Source: JACCZX01 sp963729165 (lineage in GTDB: Bacteria > Pseudomonadota > Gammaproteobacteria > Burkholderiales > Burkholderiaceae_F). Taken from it: a DNA stretch of 64,000 nucleotides. The notes below the pieces were generated by a model. It saw only the letters and a list, made by a program, of their open reading frames with translations, ran no database searches and was not told the DNA's origin. The stretch is from positions 111,637-175,636 of the forward strand of contig CAVSMM010000012.1 of the NCBI GenBank assembly GCA_963729165.1. The letters are read 5' to 3'. The translations under genes were made by a program, and so were the position numbers. Of this stretch, positions 37,535-45,829 are shown piece by piece. The stretch's first letter is position 1, and each line of letters begins with the position of its first letter.

Positions 37535-38500
37535 TTGCGTGCTGACGACCATTGGGACACCATATCATCGGTGGCGGCCCGGCGGGCTTGTCGGCTGCAT
37601 TGGTTCTCGGCCGATGCTGCCGCCAGAGTCTTGGTTTGCGATGATGGTCAACCGCGCAATCGGGCCGTCAAACAGCATTGCATGGGTTTCTCACGCGCGA
37701 TGGCATAGCGCCGTCGGAGTTCCTCGAACTGGCTCGTGAGCAATTGCAGCGTTACGAAAACGTGCAGCTATTGGAAAGGTGAGGTCACGGATATCAGGCG
37801 CGAACCCGATGGCGTGTTTCGCGTCGTGCTTGACAACGATCGCGCTGAATATGCGCGGAAGATGTCTGATTGCAAGCGGTGTCAGTGGATCAGCTACCCG
37901 CGATCGAGCGCATCGAAGAGTTCTGGGGCAAGAGTGTTCATCAGTGTCCCTATTGCGACGGTTGGGAGCTGCGTGACGCGCCGGTGGCGGTGTACGGCAA
38001 GCGCGCGCGAGGGCTTGAAATGGCGCGCGCCATGACGGCTTGGACATCGGACATCGCGCTTTGCACCGACGGGCGCGCCGGACTCAGCAACGAAGAGCGC
38101 ATCAGCTCGTCCGCAACGGGATTGAAGTGTTTGAAGAAGGCATCGCCGAACTTGAAGGAAGCGAAGGGCAGCTCACAGCGGTGGTTTTCGACAGTGGCCG
38201 CAGGCTGCCGCGTCGTGCGTTTTTTTCGACACCCATGTGTCGTCGCGATCGGAGCTCGCCAAGCAAGTTGGTTGCCAGATCACTCAAAAGGGCGCGATTC
38301 GATGCGGGCAGTATGAAGCGACCAGTGTTCCGGGCGTCTTCGTCGCCGGCAACATCATCAAGGACGTTCAGCTCGCGATCGTGGCGGCTGCGGAAGGCAC
38401 GCGGGCTGCGTTCGGCATCAATCGGTCATTGACACGCGAAGATTTCGAGCGGCGAGCTACCGGGGCTCAGCACGTCGAGCATCCTCCAGTGCGACGATAA
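37535..38500 (+). pseudogene. Thioredoxin-reductase-like FAD/NAD(P) oxidoreductase (at least seven frame breaks)
   Basis: The probable start is TTG 37535, 7 nt after GGGGAG. Conserved pieces in order across the frames are IIGGGPAGLSAALVLGRC (FAD), RVLVCDDGQPRNRAVKQ, LHGFLTRDGIAPSEFLELAR, GEVTDIRREPDGVFRVVLD, then EEFWGKSVHQCPYCDGWELR (a CxxC disulfide). NGIEVFEEGIAELEG and SVPGVFVAGNIIKDVQLAI (C-terminal FAD) follow. Shifts occur near 37562, 37618, 37675, 37777, 37862, 37888, 38095 and 38222 (a T-run). No substitution stops fall within the pieces. The intact enzyme would be ~310 residues. It starts divergently from the GlsB gene. Confidence 0.75.
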
Positions 38501-38543
38501 AGACGTCGCGCGGCGTAGGCCGCAGAGTTAGTGGACGAAATCG

Positions 38544-39041
38544 ATGCCTGAGCAGTTGTTGGTGCAGGCGATCAAGGCGCTGGTGTACTACGCGGCGTTG
38601 ATCGTGATCATGCGTCTGGCGGGAAAGCGGTTAGCGGGCCAGACGACGACATTCGATTTGATCGTGTTGATCACGCTCGGGCGTCGTCATTCAGAGTACC
38701 GCGCTGCGAGGAAGGGTGGCTTAACGCGGTGGTATTCGTTGTGACGGTGTTTGCCGTGCATCGCGGCCTGGCAGCGTGATGCGCACATTCGACATGGATT
38801 CGTCATCTGGTGCGCGGCAAGCCGAGCGTTCTGGTTCGCGATGGCCAAGTGATGAGCAAGGCGCTGAGTCGTGAAGGGGTCAGCCAGCGAGGAATTGCTG
38901 GCGGGTCTGCGCAAGCTTGGCCATGACTCGCCAGAGGCGGTCAAGCTCGCGGTGCTGGAGGAAACGGGCCACATTTCCGCCGTCGGTAGCCGAGAATGCG
39001 GCGCGTCCAAGGTCAATCGGAGCGTTGAATCCAACGACTAA
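38544..39041 (+). pseudogene. DUF421/YetF family membrane protein, second copy (several frame breaks)
   Basis: ATG 38544 begins MPEQLLVQAIKALVYYAALI and continues IMRLAGKRLAGQTTTFDLIV, the YetF signature. After ~38680 the continuation is spread over frames: GVVIQSTAL, EGWLNAVVFVVTVFAVHRGL, WIRHLVRGKPSVLVRDGQVM and ELLAGLRKLGHDSPEAVKLA, ending at TAA 39041. The order and spacing match the paralogue at 15242, so nothing large is missing. Its stop overlaps the convergent esterase by 4 bp. Confidence 0.72.
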
Positions 39042-40157
39042 CGGTTCTGAAACGTCGCTGGCTGGAAGCGAATGCTGCAGAAAAATTCGAGCATCGCCGC
39101 AGTCGCATCCGGCCCCTTCGCGTCGGCAAACGAGCCTGCACTATCGCCACCCGACCACGCATGACCGGCGCCGCGTATGACCCAGTGTTCGATGACGCTG
39201 ACTCCATTTAACGCCGCATGACGTAAGCGATGAACGGCGTGACTGTTTGCGGTGGCATCGATCTCTTGCTCGCTCAGCTGCAACGGGGAGACGGGATTTC
39301 AGCAGGCGATACGCATCGACAGGCGTTCCGAACCAGGTGGTCGCTGTTAGCGGGGTTGACCGTTCGATCGGCATCGCCGTGAAGAGCGATCACCGGCACC
39401 GCACGATGAGCCGCGGTCACTGCTCCAACGGCCGACGCGAAACTCGCGCCGTGCCGGTCTTCATCACTTTAAATGCGGAGGTCACGTCGTGCGCCGCTCC
39501 AGCCGGCAACCCCGAGTGCACGCCGACCGCTGCAAACAGCTCAGGATATTCCCGCGCCATGATGGCCGCCATCGCGCCGCCTGCCGACAGGCCTGCCACA
39601 TAGACGCGTTGCGCATCGATCGGATACTGATCGATCACCTGCCGCACGATGCCTGCAATGATCGCCGGCTCACCGAGGCCGGCCTGCTGATCGAGCGGCC
39701 GAAACCAGTTCCAGCAGCGGTGCGCGTTGGCGCGTTGAATCTGTTCCGGATAGACGACCATGCAGCGCTTGTCTTCTGCCCAACGATTGGCGCGGGTGCC
39801 TGTTGCAAAATCGTCGGGCCCTTGCGTGCAGCCATGCAGCATGACGACAAGGGGCAACGGCGTCGTTGCATCGCCGGAAGGTATATACAGCTTGAAATTG
39901 CGTGCTCCCGAATGTCCAGCGTAGTGTTGATCGAGAAATTGGCCCGACGCGCTCGGCAGCGTCCATTGTGGTGTTGCGGGTACCGAGTCCGACGGGATGA
40001 CCGGATCGACAACGATCACGCCTTCCGCGACATCGCTGGTCGCGCGTTGCGGTCGCAGCAGCCCCTGAATGAACCGCGTCGCGGCCACCGGGCCGCGCGT
40101 TCGAACCAGCTGCGTCGCCTGCCGCATCGTTTCAAGAAATGATTTATCGGGTTTCAA
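39038..40157 (-). pseudogene. PHB-depolymerase-family esterase (two frame breaks near the 3' end)
   Basis: The start is TTG 40157, 6 nt after GGAGGAGC. An N-terminal region of ~70 residues is followed by the catalytic core: LPLVVMLHGCTQGPDDFATG (oxyanion), CWNWFRPLDQQAG, and AGLSAGGAMAAIMA with the nucleophile Ser. The remaining conserved parts, VPVIALHGDADRTVNPANSD (Asp) and IRGAGHAWSGG (His), lie in other frames after shifts near 39430 and 39285, ending at 39038. Members hydrolyse polyhydroxybutyrate, feruloyl or acetylated sugar esters. No clear signal peptide is present. It lies 12 bp after the CopG regulator in one operon. Confidence 0.78.
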
Positions 40158-40169
40158 AGCTCCTCCGGA

Positions 40170-40577
40170 CTATTTAATTCGAGACGCAAGCGCGCGCTTG
40201 ACACCGGCGCTCGCGTGAAGAGTGCCCAATACGACGATCGATTCAATCGTTTTCAGCGCCAGCGCGGGTGTTACATCCTCGGCAATGCTCGCCAAGCCGA
40301 GAACCTGAATCTGCAATCGCTCGCCGCGCGCACGCGCGGCTTCCAGGTCCTTGCGTGAATAGTGATGAATCCCCAGTACCAGACTCCGTCGGCCGACGGT
40401 CTGCCGCAGAGCATCTGCGTGCGATGCAATCTGGTTGCGAATGGCAGTCCGGATCAAGTCGGTGCGGTTCGAATAGAAACCTTCGCGTACCAGCAGGTCG
40501 ATGTGGCCCAGGTCGACGTAACCGACGTTGATCGTGATTTTTTCGGAATCGGATTGCTTGACAGGATCGGTGGTCAT
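40170..40577 (-). CDS. CopG/ribbon-helix-helix family transcriptional regulator
   Basis: This encodes 135 residues from ATG 40577; the open frame upstream lacks family character. Residues ~10-55 (KITINVGYVDLGHIDLLVRE, then SNRTDLIRTAIRNQI) form a ribbon-helix-helix DNA-binding unit. The C-terminal half resembles a regulatory domain with repeated short hydrophobic strands. It precedes the esterase in an operon and is divergent from the histidine kinase. The palindrome at 40589-40619 directly upstream is a likely autoregulatory operator. Confidence 0.85.
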   Translation of the reverse strand: MTTDPVKQSDSEKITINVGYVDLGHIDLLVREGFYSNRTDLIRTAIRNQIASHADALRQTVGRRSLVLGIHHYSRKDLEAARARGERLQIQVLGLASIAEDVTPALALKTIESIVVLGTLHASAGVKRALASRIK

Positions 40578-40588
40578 TTGCGGAATTA

Positions 40589-40619
40589 TACCATCCGATG
40601 ACCATCCCGGTGGATGGTA
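40589..40619. promoter_or_regulatory. Candidate CopG operator (TACCATCC palindrome)
   Basis: TACCATCC (40589-40596) and GGATGGTA (40612-40619) are perfect inverted repeats. A further CCATCC sits at 40602-40607, exactly 11 bp after the first, i.e. one helical turn. Such helical-phase hexamer arrays are typical of ribbon-helix-helix operators. It lies 11 bp upstream of the regulator start and could also influence the divergent kinase gene. Confidence 0.6.
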
Positions 40620-40767
40620 AGCATTTGTGTCCCGAGCGGGGCGTCCTGCGAGTTCGGATTCGCTCAAGGTGGCTGATTGGAAGGCGATCGGATGCACTAA
40701 GCGCTGGTTGTGCCCGCGCCCTACAATGCGCGCCTCTATTCGGTCGCGCCCGGCGCACCGTTCCGAC

Positions 40768-42084
40768 ATGACCCGCACGAAGATCATCGACGAAGAGCTG
40801 AATGCCGTCGCCGCATACTTGCGCGAGCAGCGAGGCGCGATATTGGACGCGTGGCGCGCGGCCGCCGATGCCGATCCGCAGCTGACGACCGTTAATTCGC
40901 TGCCGCGCTCGCAATTCAACGATCACATTCCCGAAGTGCTGGATGGGTTCGAACGAAGGTTGCAGGCTTGGCCGGATGATCCACAGCCGCTTAAGGCAGA
41001 ACAAGAAAGAGATGCCGCATCACATGGCTTGCAGCGATGGCATCAGGGCTATCGGCTGCGCGAGGTCACGCGCGAGTGGGGGCATCTGCAGCTCGTGCTG
41101 CTCGATCAGCTGGACCGCTACGCTGCCACGCACGCAGATCGCGCGCCGGAGGCGATGGCGATCGCGCGGCGCGCGCTAAGCGAGCTCTGTGCTGCCAGCG
41201 TCAGCGACAGTGTGTCCGAGTATTTCGAACTGGAGAAGCTCGAAGCCGTTGGTCACGTGCGCGACCTGGCGCGAACCCTGAACGAGGAGCGCAGGCTGCA
41301 GCGAGACCGCACCGAGCTTTGGCGGCAGGCAGCGCATGACTTGCGCGGCCATGTCGGTACCGTGATGAACGCGACGACCGGACTTAGCTCGACTGCGGCA
41401 TCGGACGCAATTCGCGAGAAGTTTTTGTTGCTGCTGCAAAGAAGTGCGGCGTCGCTGCACATGATGCTCGACGATGTAATGAACCTGGCGCGATTGCAGG
41501 CGGGCCACGAGCAGCTCGAACTCAAAACGTTCGATGCCGCGCGCGTGCTGCACGATCTGTGCGAAGGGTTGCAGGCGCAGGCTCAGGAGCGCAATCTCTA
41601 CTTGAAGACCGCGGGTCCGGAGACTCTGATTGTGGAAGGCGACGCGGTAAAGATTCGCCGCGTTGCGCAGAATTTGTTGATCAACGCGCTGAGGTACACG
41701 CGCGCCGGCGGCGTGACCGTGAGTTGGGGTGACAGTAAAGAGAACGACCAGGAACGCTGGATGTTCTCGGTTCAGGACACCGGTCCAGGGTTTCACGCCG
41801 GTCCAGGTGCGCCGATGCTCAACGCTCTAAAGGCAGCCACACTCGCGTCTCACGACATCGACCGCAAGGCCGGCGTCAATCCGGAGGCTGCCGACACTAA
41901 CCGCTCCGCGATCGACGAGGACGAACGCGAGGTCGATCAGCAGCGAGGCGAAGGCGTCGGCCTGTCGATCGTCAAGCGGTTGGGCGACTTGCTGAACGCC
42001 ACGATTGAGTTGGAGTCCAGCGCGGAACTGGGCACGGTTTTCCGAGTGATCCTGCCGCGCCGTTATCAGCCGCAGGAGCGATGA
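40768..42084 (+). CDS. Soluble sensor histidine kinase
   Basis: This encodes 438 residues from ATG 40768. No membrane helix is visible. An N-terminal helical region of ~150 residues resembles RsbRD/globin-like sensory modules, followed by the dimerisation box QAAHDLRGHVGTV with His190. The ATPase has NLLINALRYTR, QDTGPGF and GEGVGLSIVKRL; an unusual acidic insert of ~40 residues separates the last two motifs. It overlaps the DUF4198 gene by 4 bp. No response regulator is adjacent; the stand-alone receiver at 32260 is a candidate. Confidence 0.88.
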   Translation: MTRTKIIDEELNAVAAYLREQRGAILDAWRAAADADPQLTTVNSLPRSQFNDHIPEVLDGFERRLQAWPDDPQPLKAEQERDAASHGLQRWHQGYRLREVTREWGHLQLVLLDQLDRYAATHADRAPEAMAIARRALSELCAASVSDSVSEYFELEKLEAVGHVRDLARTLNEERRLQRDRTELWRQAAHDLRGHVGTVMNATTGLSSTAASDAIREKFLLLLQRSAASLHMMLDDVMNLARLQAGHEQLELKTFDAARVLHDLCEGLQAQAQERNLYLKTAGPETLIVEGDAVKIRRVAQNLLINALRYTRAGGVTVSWGDSKENDQERWMFSVQDTGPGFHAGPGAPMLNALKAATLASHDIDRKAGVNPEAADTNRSAIDEDEREVDQQRGEGVGLSIVKRLGDLLNATIELESSAELGTVFRVILPRRYQPQER

Positions 42085-42890
42085 AGCATTGGCAGACGCT
42101 GCTTGCAGCGCTCGTTCTGAGCGGCATGGCTTCGGCTGCATCAGCGCACGACACGTGGCTGCAACCGCGCCGCACGACGGTGCCGCCAGGGACCATTGCC
42201 CAGATCGATTTGACCAGCGGTGACAAGTTCGCAACGTTTGATGTCGCTTTCAAGCCTGACCGAATCGAGGCCGCGCGCGCTCGTCTGAATCGCAAGATCA
42301 TCGATGTGCAGGCGGGTGCCCCCGAAAAGAAGTCGCTCGAACTAAGGGTCCCTTTGTCCGACCCGGGCATCGCTACGATTTGGTTGTCGCTAGCGCCGAA
42401 GGCGATTGAGCTGAGTCGTAAAGAGGTGCAACACTATTTGGATGAAATTGATGCGCCGTCATTGTTAGCGCAGGCCTGGTATGCCGGCAAAGGATCGAAA
42501 GCGTGGCGCGAGATCTCTGCGAAACATGCGAAGACCTTTGTTGTAGTGGGTCGTACCGGCCGCACGAAAGCCGACCGTTCCTGGAGTGAGCCGGTTGGCC
42601 TGCCGCTCGAGATCGTTCCCGAAAAAGATCCGACGATGTTGCGCGCCGGTGACGAGTTTCCGGTCCGCGTGCTCAGAAACGGCGCGCCGCTCGCCGACTT
42701 TTCGCTGGGCATCGTGCGCGAAGGCAGAACGAATCGTTCGTTCAAGAAGACGGATTTCGCCGGGCGCGCGGTCTTTAAGATCTCCCGCGCGGGCAAGTGG
42801 CTGTTGCGTGGAACTGAGTTGCGCTCATCGAACAGGCCGGCAACCGATTGGGAGAGCGACTTCACGACCCTGTCGTTCGAGGTGCAGTGA
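42081..42890 (+). CDS. DUF4198 domain-containing periplasmic protein
   Basis: This encodes 269 residues, ATG overlapping the kinase stop (ATGA). It has a signal peptide (LLAALVLSGMASAASA) cleaved before HDTWLQP. The His-Asp-x-Trp start of the mature protein and the overall beta-rich fold are typical of DUF4198 proteins, several of which are linked to nickel or cobalt uptake; the mature N-terminal His could bind metal. Translational coupling to a histidine kinase is unusual. Confidence 0.8.
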   Translation: MKHWQTLLAALVLSGMASAASAHDTWLQPRRTTVPPGTIAQIDLTSGDKFATFDVAFKPDRIEAARARLNRKIIDVQAGAPEKKSLELRVPLSDPGIATIWLSLAPKAIELSRKEVQHYLDEIDAPSLLAQAWYAGKGSKAWREISAKHAKTFVVVGRTGRTKADRSWSEPVGLPLEIVPEKDPTMLRAGDEFPVRVLRNGAPLADFSLGIVREGRTNRSFKKTDFAGRAVFKISRAGKWLLRGTELRSSNRPATDWESDFTTLSFEVQ

Positions 42891-42920
42891 CTCTTTAAAG
42901 ATTGCACGCGACTTGAGCCC

Positions 42921-43421
42921 ATGACTTTCAACCCCCGGATCGCTTACACAACGCTCGCTGTTGTTTCACTGGCGTTGATCGGAATTGCATTGCTGTTGCA
43001 GCACCTGGTCGGACTCGACCCTTGTCCGCTGTGCATTTTTCAGCGCATTGCTTACTTTGCTTTCGCGTTGTTTGCCCTCGTCGCGGCGGCGCTCAGTCGG
43101 CGCACGGCGGGTCGCTGGTTTGGCGTCCTGATGTTGCTGTCGGCCCTGACGGGCGCTGGCATTGCAGGGTGGCATGTCTGGCTGCAGATGAATCCACAAG
43201 GGATGTCGTGCGGTCCGGGCTTGGGAGCGATGCTGGAAAATTTTCCGCTGACGGACGTATTGCCGAAAGTGTTTCGCGGTAGCGGCGACTGTTCGGAGTC
43301 CGCATGGACGCTGCTTGGGTTGACGATTGCCCAGTGGTCGTTACTCTGGTTTGTGATTCTGTCGATAGCAACTCTCTATGTCCTGTTCGCGCGGCGTTTT
43401 CGGCCGCTTATCGCGGGTTAA
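42921..43421 (+). CDS. dsbB: Disulfide bond formation protein B
   Basis: This 166-residue protein has four membrane helices. The first active-site pair is in DPCPLCIFQR (CxxC) and the second in the loop MSCGPG...GSGDCSES, matching DsbB. It reoxidises DsbA and passes electrons to ubiquinone at the inner membrane. It starts 30 bp after DUF4198 and is probably co-transcribed. Confidence 0.93.
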   Translation: MTFNPRIAYTTLAVVSLALIGIALLLQHLVGLDPCPLCIFQRIAYFAFALFALVAAALSRRTAGRWFGVLMLLSALTGAGIAGWHVWLQMNPQGMSCGPGLGAMLENFPLTDVLPKVFRGSGDCSESAWTLLGLTIAQWSLLWFVILSIATLYVLFARRFRPLIAG

Positions 43422-43550
43422 GTCCGCTTACATCTCGCAACAATCCTCGCAGTTCGGAAAGAGACGGCAGTAGGCACGCACGCCTACGCTGCCGTTGTGG
43501 TTGAAGCGTCATTGAAGACGCTCAATTCAATAACCGAACCGGAGCGAGAG

Positions 43551-44495
43551 ATGAACAAAGTTCTACGACAGGTCACTGACTTTCGCGTTGTCACGTTGGC
43601 AGTTGCGAGTGCGCTGGCCGTTGCAGCGGCCAACGCAGATGCACGAGCGGGTGAGGCGCGGACCGCTCAACATAGCGGCGCAAAACACAGCGGGACCACA
43701 AGCGTTCAACGCAGCCGTGGCGCCGACGGCGCAGTGGATGCCACACGAACCCACCGAAATGGCGGCGTGACAACGGTTGATCGTTACAAGGATGGCACCG
43801 GCACAACCGACGCAACCATCACCGGTCGGCGCGGGGGAGTCACCAATGTCGACCGTTCGCGCGGAGCCGATGGCGTGGTCGACAAGACGGTCATCGGTCC
43901 ACGCGGTGGCGTCACGACGACGGACCGCTCGCGCGGCGGCGACGGCCTGGTCGACAAGACAGTTACGGGTCCAAAGGGCGGTGTCACGACGGTCGACCGG
44001 ACACGCGGCGTCGATGGTGCTGTAGACAAGACCGTCGTTGGTCCGAAGGGTGGCGTGACGACAGTTGATCGGTCGCGAGGTGCCGATGGTGCCATCGACA
44101 AGACGGTCACGGGTCCGAAAGGGCAGACAACGACTGTCGATCGCGTACGTGGCGCCGACGGCGTCGTCGATGCAAACGTCATCGGCCCGAAGGGAAACGT
44201 CAGCACGATCGATCGTAGCCGCGGCGCCGATGGTGCAATCGACAGCGCACGCACCCGCGCCAACGGAAGTACCACGACGGTCGATCGCACGCGCGGCGCC
44301 GATGGACTAACGGACAAGACGGTGGTCGGTCCGAAAGGTGGCGTTAGCACGGTTGATCGGTCACGCGGCGCCGATGGCGCAGTCGATTCGGTAACGACCG
44401 GACCTAGGGGCGGTACAACAACCGTCGAACGCAGCATCAACGCCGACGGCACCGTCAATCGAACGGTGACCACCACACCGCCGCCCGCGAAGTAA
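43551..44495 (+). CDS. Secreted protein of tandem 24-residue repeats
   Basis: This encodes 314 residues from ATG 43551, after GAGCGAGAG. A signal peptide covers the first ~33 residues (ending around AAANADARA). The rest is about eleven tandem repeats of 24 residues containing VDRSRGADG and then DKTVxGPKG, closing with a Thr/Pro tail. Regular Asp/Gly/Arg spacing suggests an extended or beta-solenoid-like structure; the DxxxGxDG elements might bind Ca2+, which is inference only. It is followed by a terminator. I do not recognise a named family. Confidence 0.75.
   Translation: MNKVLRQVTDFRVVTLAVASALAVAAANADARAGEARTAQHSGAKHSGTTSVQRSRGADGAVDATRTHRNGGVTTVDRYKDGTGTTDATITGRRGGVTNVDRSRGADGVVDKTVIGPRGGVTTTDRSRGGDGLVDKTVTGPKGGVTTVDRTRGVDGAVDKTVVGPKGGVTTVDRSRGADGAIDKTVTGPKGQTTTVDRVRGADGVVDANVIGPKGNVSTIDRSRGADGAIDSARTRANGSTTTVDRTRGADGLTDKTVVGPKGGVSTVDRSRGADGAVDSVTTGPRGGTTTVERSINADGTVNRTVTTTPPPAK
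43700..44470 (+). repeat. 72-bp tandem coding repeats
   Basis: About eleven imperfect 72-bp units, each carrying a variant of GTCGACCGTTCGCGCGG and GGTCCGAAGGG, encode the 24-residue protein repeats. Copies differ mainly at third positions, so the array is old enough to have diverged while the protein pattern is kept. Confidence 0.85.
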
Positions 44496-44514
44496 TCTCC
44501 CTGGCAGCAAGATT

Positions 44515-44540
44515 GAGCGCGTTCATCGCGCTCTTTTTTT
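44515..44540 (+). terminator. Rho-independent terminator
   Basis: GAGCGCG and CGCGCTC pair around TTCAT and are followed by seven T residues. It lies 20 bp after the stop of the repeat protein and isolates it from the downstream metabolic cluster. Confidence 0.9.
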
Positions 44541-44581
44541 GCCTGCGATCACGTTGTAGATCGCTTCTCTAAACTGGCGCG

Positions 44582-45826
44582 ATGCACATCTGTGTCATCG
44601 GCGCCGGCGTCATCGGCTTGACCTCGGCTTATTTTCTGCAAACCGAAGGTCATAGCGTCACGATCATCGAGCGCGAAGCCGCAGCCGGACAGGGCGCCAG
44701 CTCAGCTAACGGCGCACAACTTTCGTATGCATTCGTTGCGCCGCTGGCCGATGCATCGGTGCCGCCGCGCCTGCCGAGTCTCTTTCTGACGCGCGATTCG
44801 CCGTTGAAGCTGCACTTCCGTCTCGATCCGGTGCAGTGGCGCTGGGCCATTGAATTTCTTCGTCATGCAAACACTGCGGATGCACGCAGGACTACCGCGG
44901 GTCTGCTAAGGCTCGCCGAGCTCTCGCGCGAATTCATCGAACCACTGATCGAAGGCGAGGGCATCGAATGTCATTTCACGCGCGGCGGCAAGCTCGTCGT
45001 CTATCCGGACGCTCGGTCGCTCGCATCGGCGCAGGCGCAAGTGCTTTACCAGGCGGGCCTCGGCAGCAGGCAGACGGTGTTGACGCGCGCGCAATGTATC
45101 GAGCAGGAGCCGGCGCTTGAGGCGTATGCGCAACGTATCGCCGGCGGTGTGTGGACCGCGAGCGACGCAGCCGCGGACTGCGGCGAATTCTGCGTGCAGC
45201 TTGCACAACGCATCGTGCAACGCGGCGGTGATCTGCAGTTGCGTCGTTGCGCCACTCGCTTCGATGTTGACGGAACGAGCGTGCGCGCACTGTTAACCGA
45301 TGAGGGACCGCTGCGCGCCGACGCGTATGTGCTTGCCGCCGGAATCGGCGCGTCGGAGATCGCGCTCACCGCCGGGATCCATCTTCCAATTTATCCGCTC
45401 AAGGGCTATTCAATCACGGTACGCCCTGCCGCCGCCGCCGTTCGTTTGCAGACCTCGATAACGGACGCACGCCGCAAAGTAGTTTTCGCACCGCTCGGAG
45501 ACCGCGTGCGAGTCGCCGGCTTCGTCGAAATCGGCGCGCAAGGCAATGAGATTCCGCCGGCACGGACGAGCGCGCTACTCGATGCCGTGCGAGAAGTGCT
45601 TGGCTACGACGTGATCGATGGCGATATTCGTCCGTGGGCTGGCCAGCGGCCGGCGACGCCGAGCGGGCGGCCCATCATTGGCCGTACTCCTGTCGAGCAC
45701 CTGTACTTGAACGTTGGCCACGGCGCGCTGGGATGGACGCTGGCGGCGGGCAGCGCGAGACTCGTCTGCGACGCAATTGCTGGCCGCACTCCTACAATCG
45801 ACGTCAAGCCTTACACCTACCAATAA
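44582..45826 (+). CDS. D-amino acid dehydrogenase-like FAD oxidoreductase
   Basis: This encodes 414 residues. The N-terminal FAD motif is MHICVIGAGVIGLTSAYFL with an acidic end (IIERE). SSANGAQLSYAFVAPLAD replaces the usual DadA SFANAGQ. A second FAD-contact region near the C terminus is RPATPSGRPIIG with LNVGHGALGWTLAAGSA. DadA-type enzymes oxidise D-amino acids to 2-oxoacids and pass electrons to the respiratory chain. It lies 3 bp before the aminotransferase gene, so the two probably act on the same amino compound. Confidence 0.85.
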   Translation: MHICVIGAGVIGLTSAYFLQTEGHSVTIIEREAAAGQGASSANGAQLSYAFVAPLADASVPPRLPSLFLTRDSPLKLHFRLDPVQWRWAIEFLRHANTADARRTTAGLLRLAELSREFIEPLIEGEGIECHFTRGGKLVVYPDARSLASAQAQVLYQAGLGSRQTVLTRAQCIEQEPALEAYAQRIAGGVWTASDAAADCGEFCVQLAQRIVQRGGDLQLRRCATRFDVDGTSVRALLTDEGPLRADAYVLAAGIGASEIALTAGIHLPIYPLKGYSITVRPAAAAVRLQTSITDARRKVVFAPLGDRVRVAGFVEIGAQGNEIPPARTSALLDAVREVLGYDVIDGDIRPWAGQRPATPSGRPIIGRTPVEHLYLNVGHGALGWTLAAGSARLVCDAIAGRTPTIDVKPYTYQ

Positions 45827-45829
45827 CCG

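Noticed and set aside
43784..44476. Long antisense open frame of 230 codons
   Set aside because: It is the mirror of the 72-bp tandem repeats; its regularity and Ser/Thr/Pro/Arg composition derive from the sense repeat.
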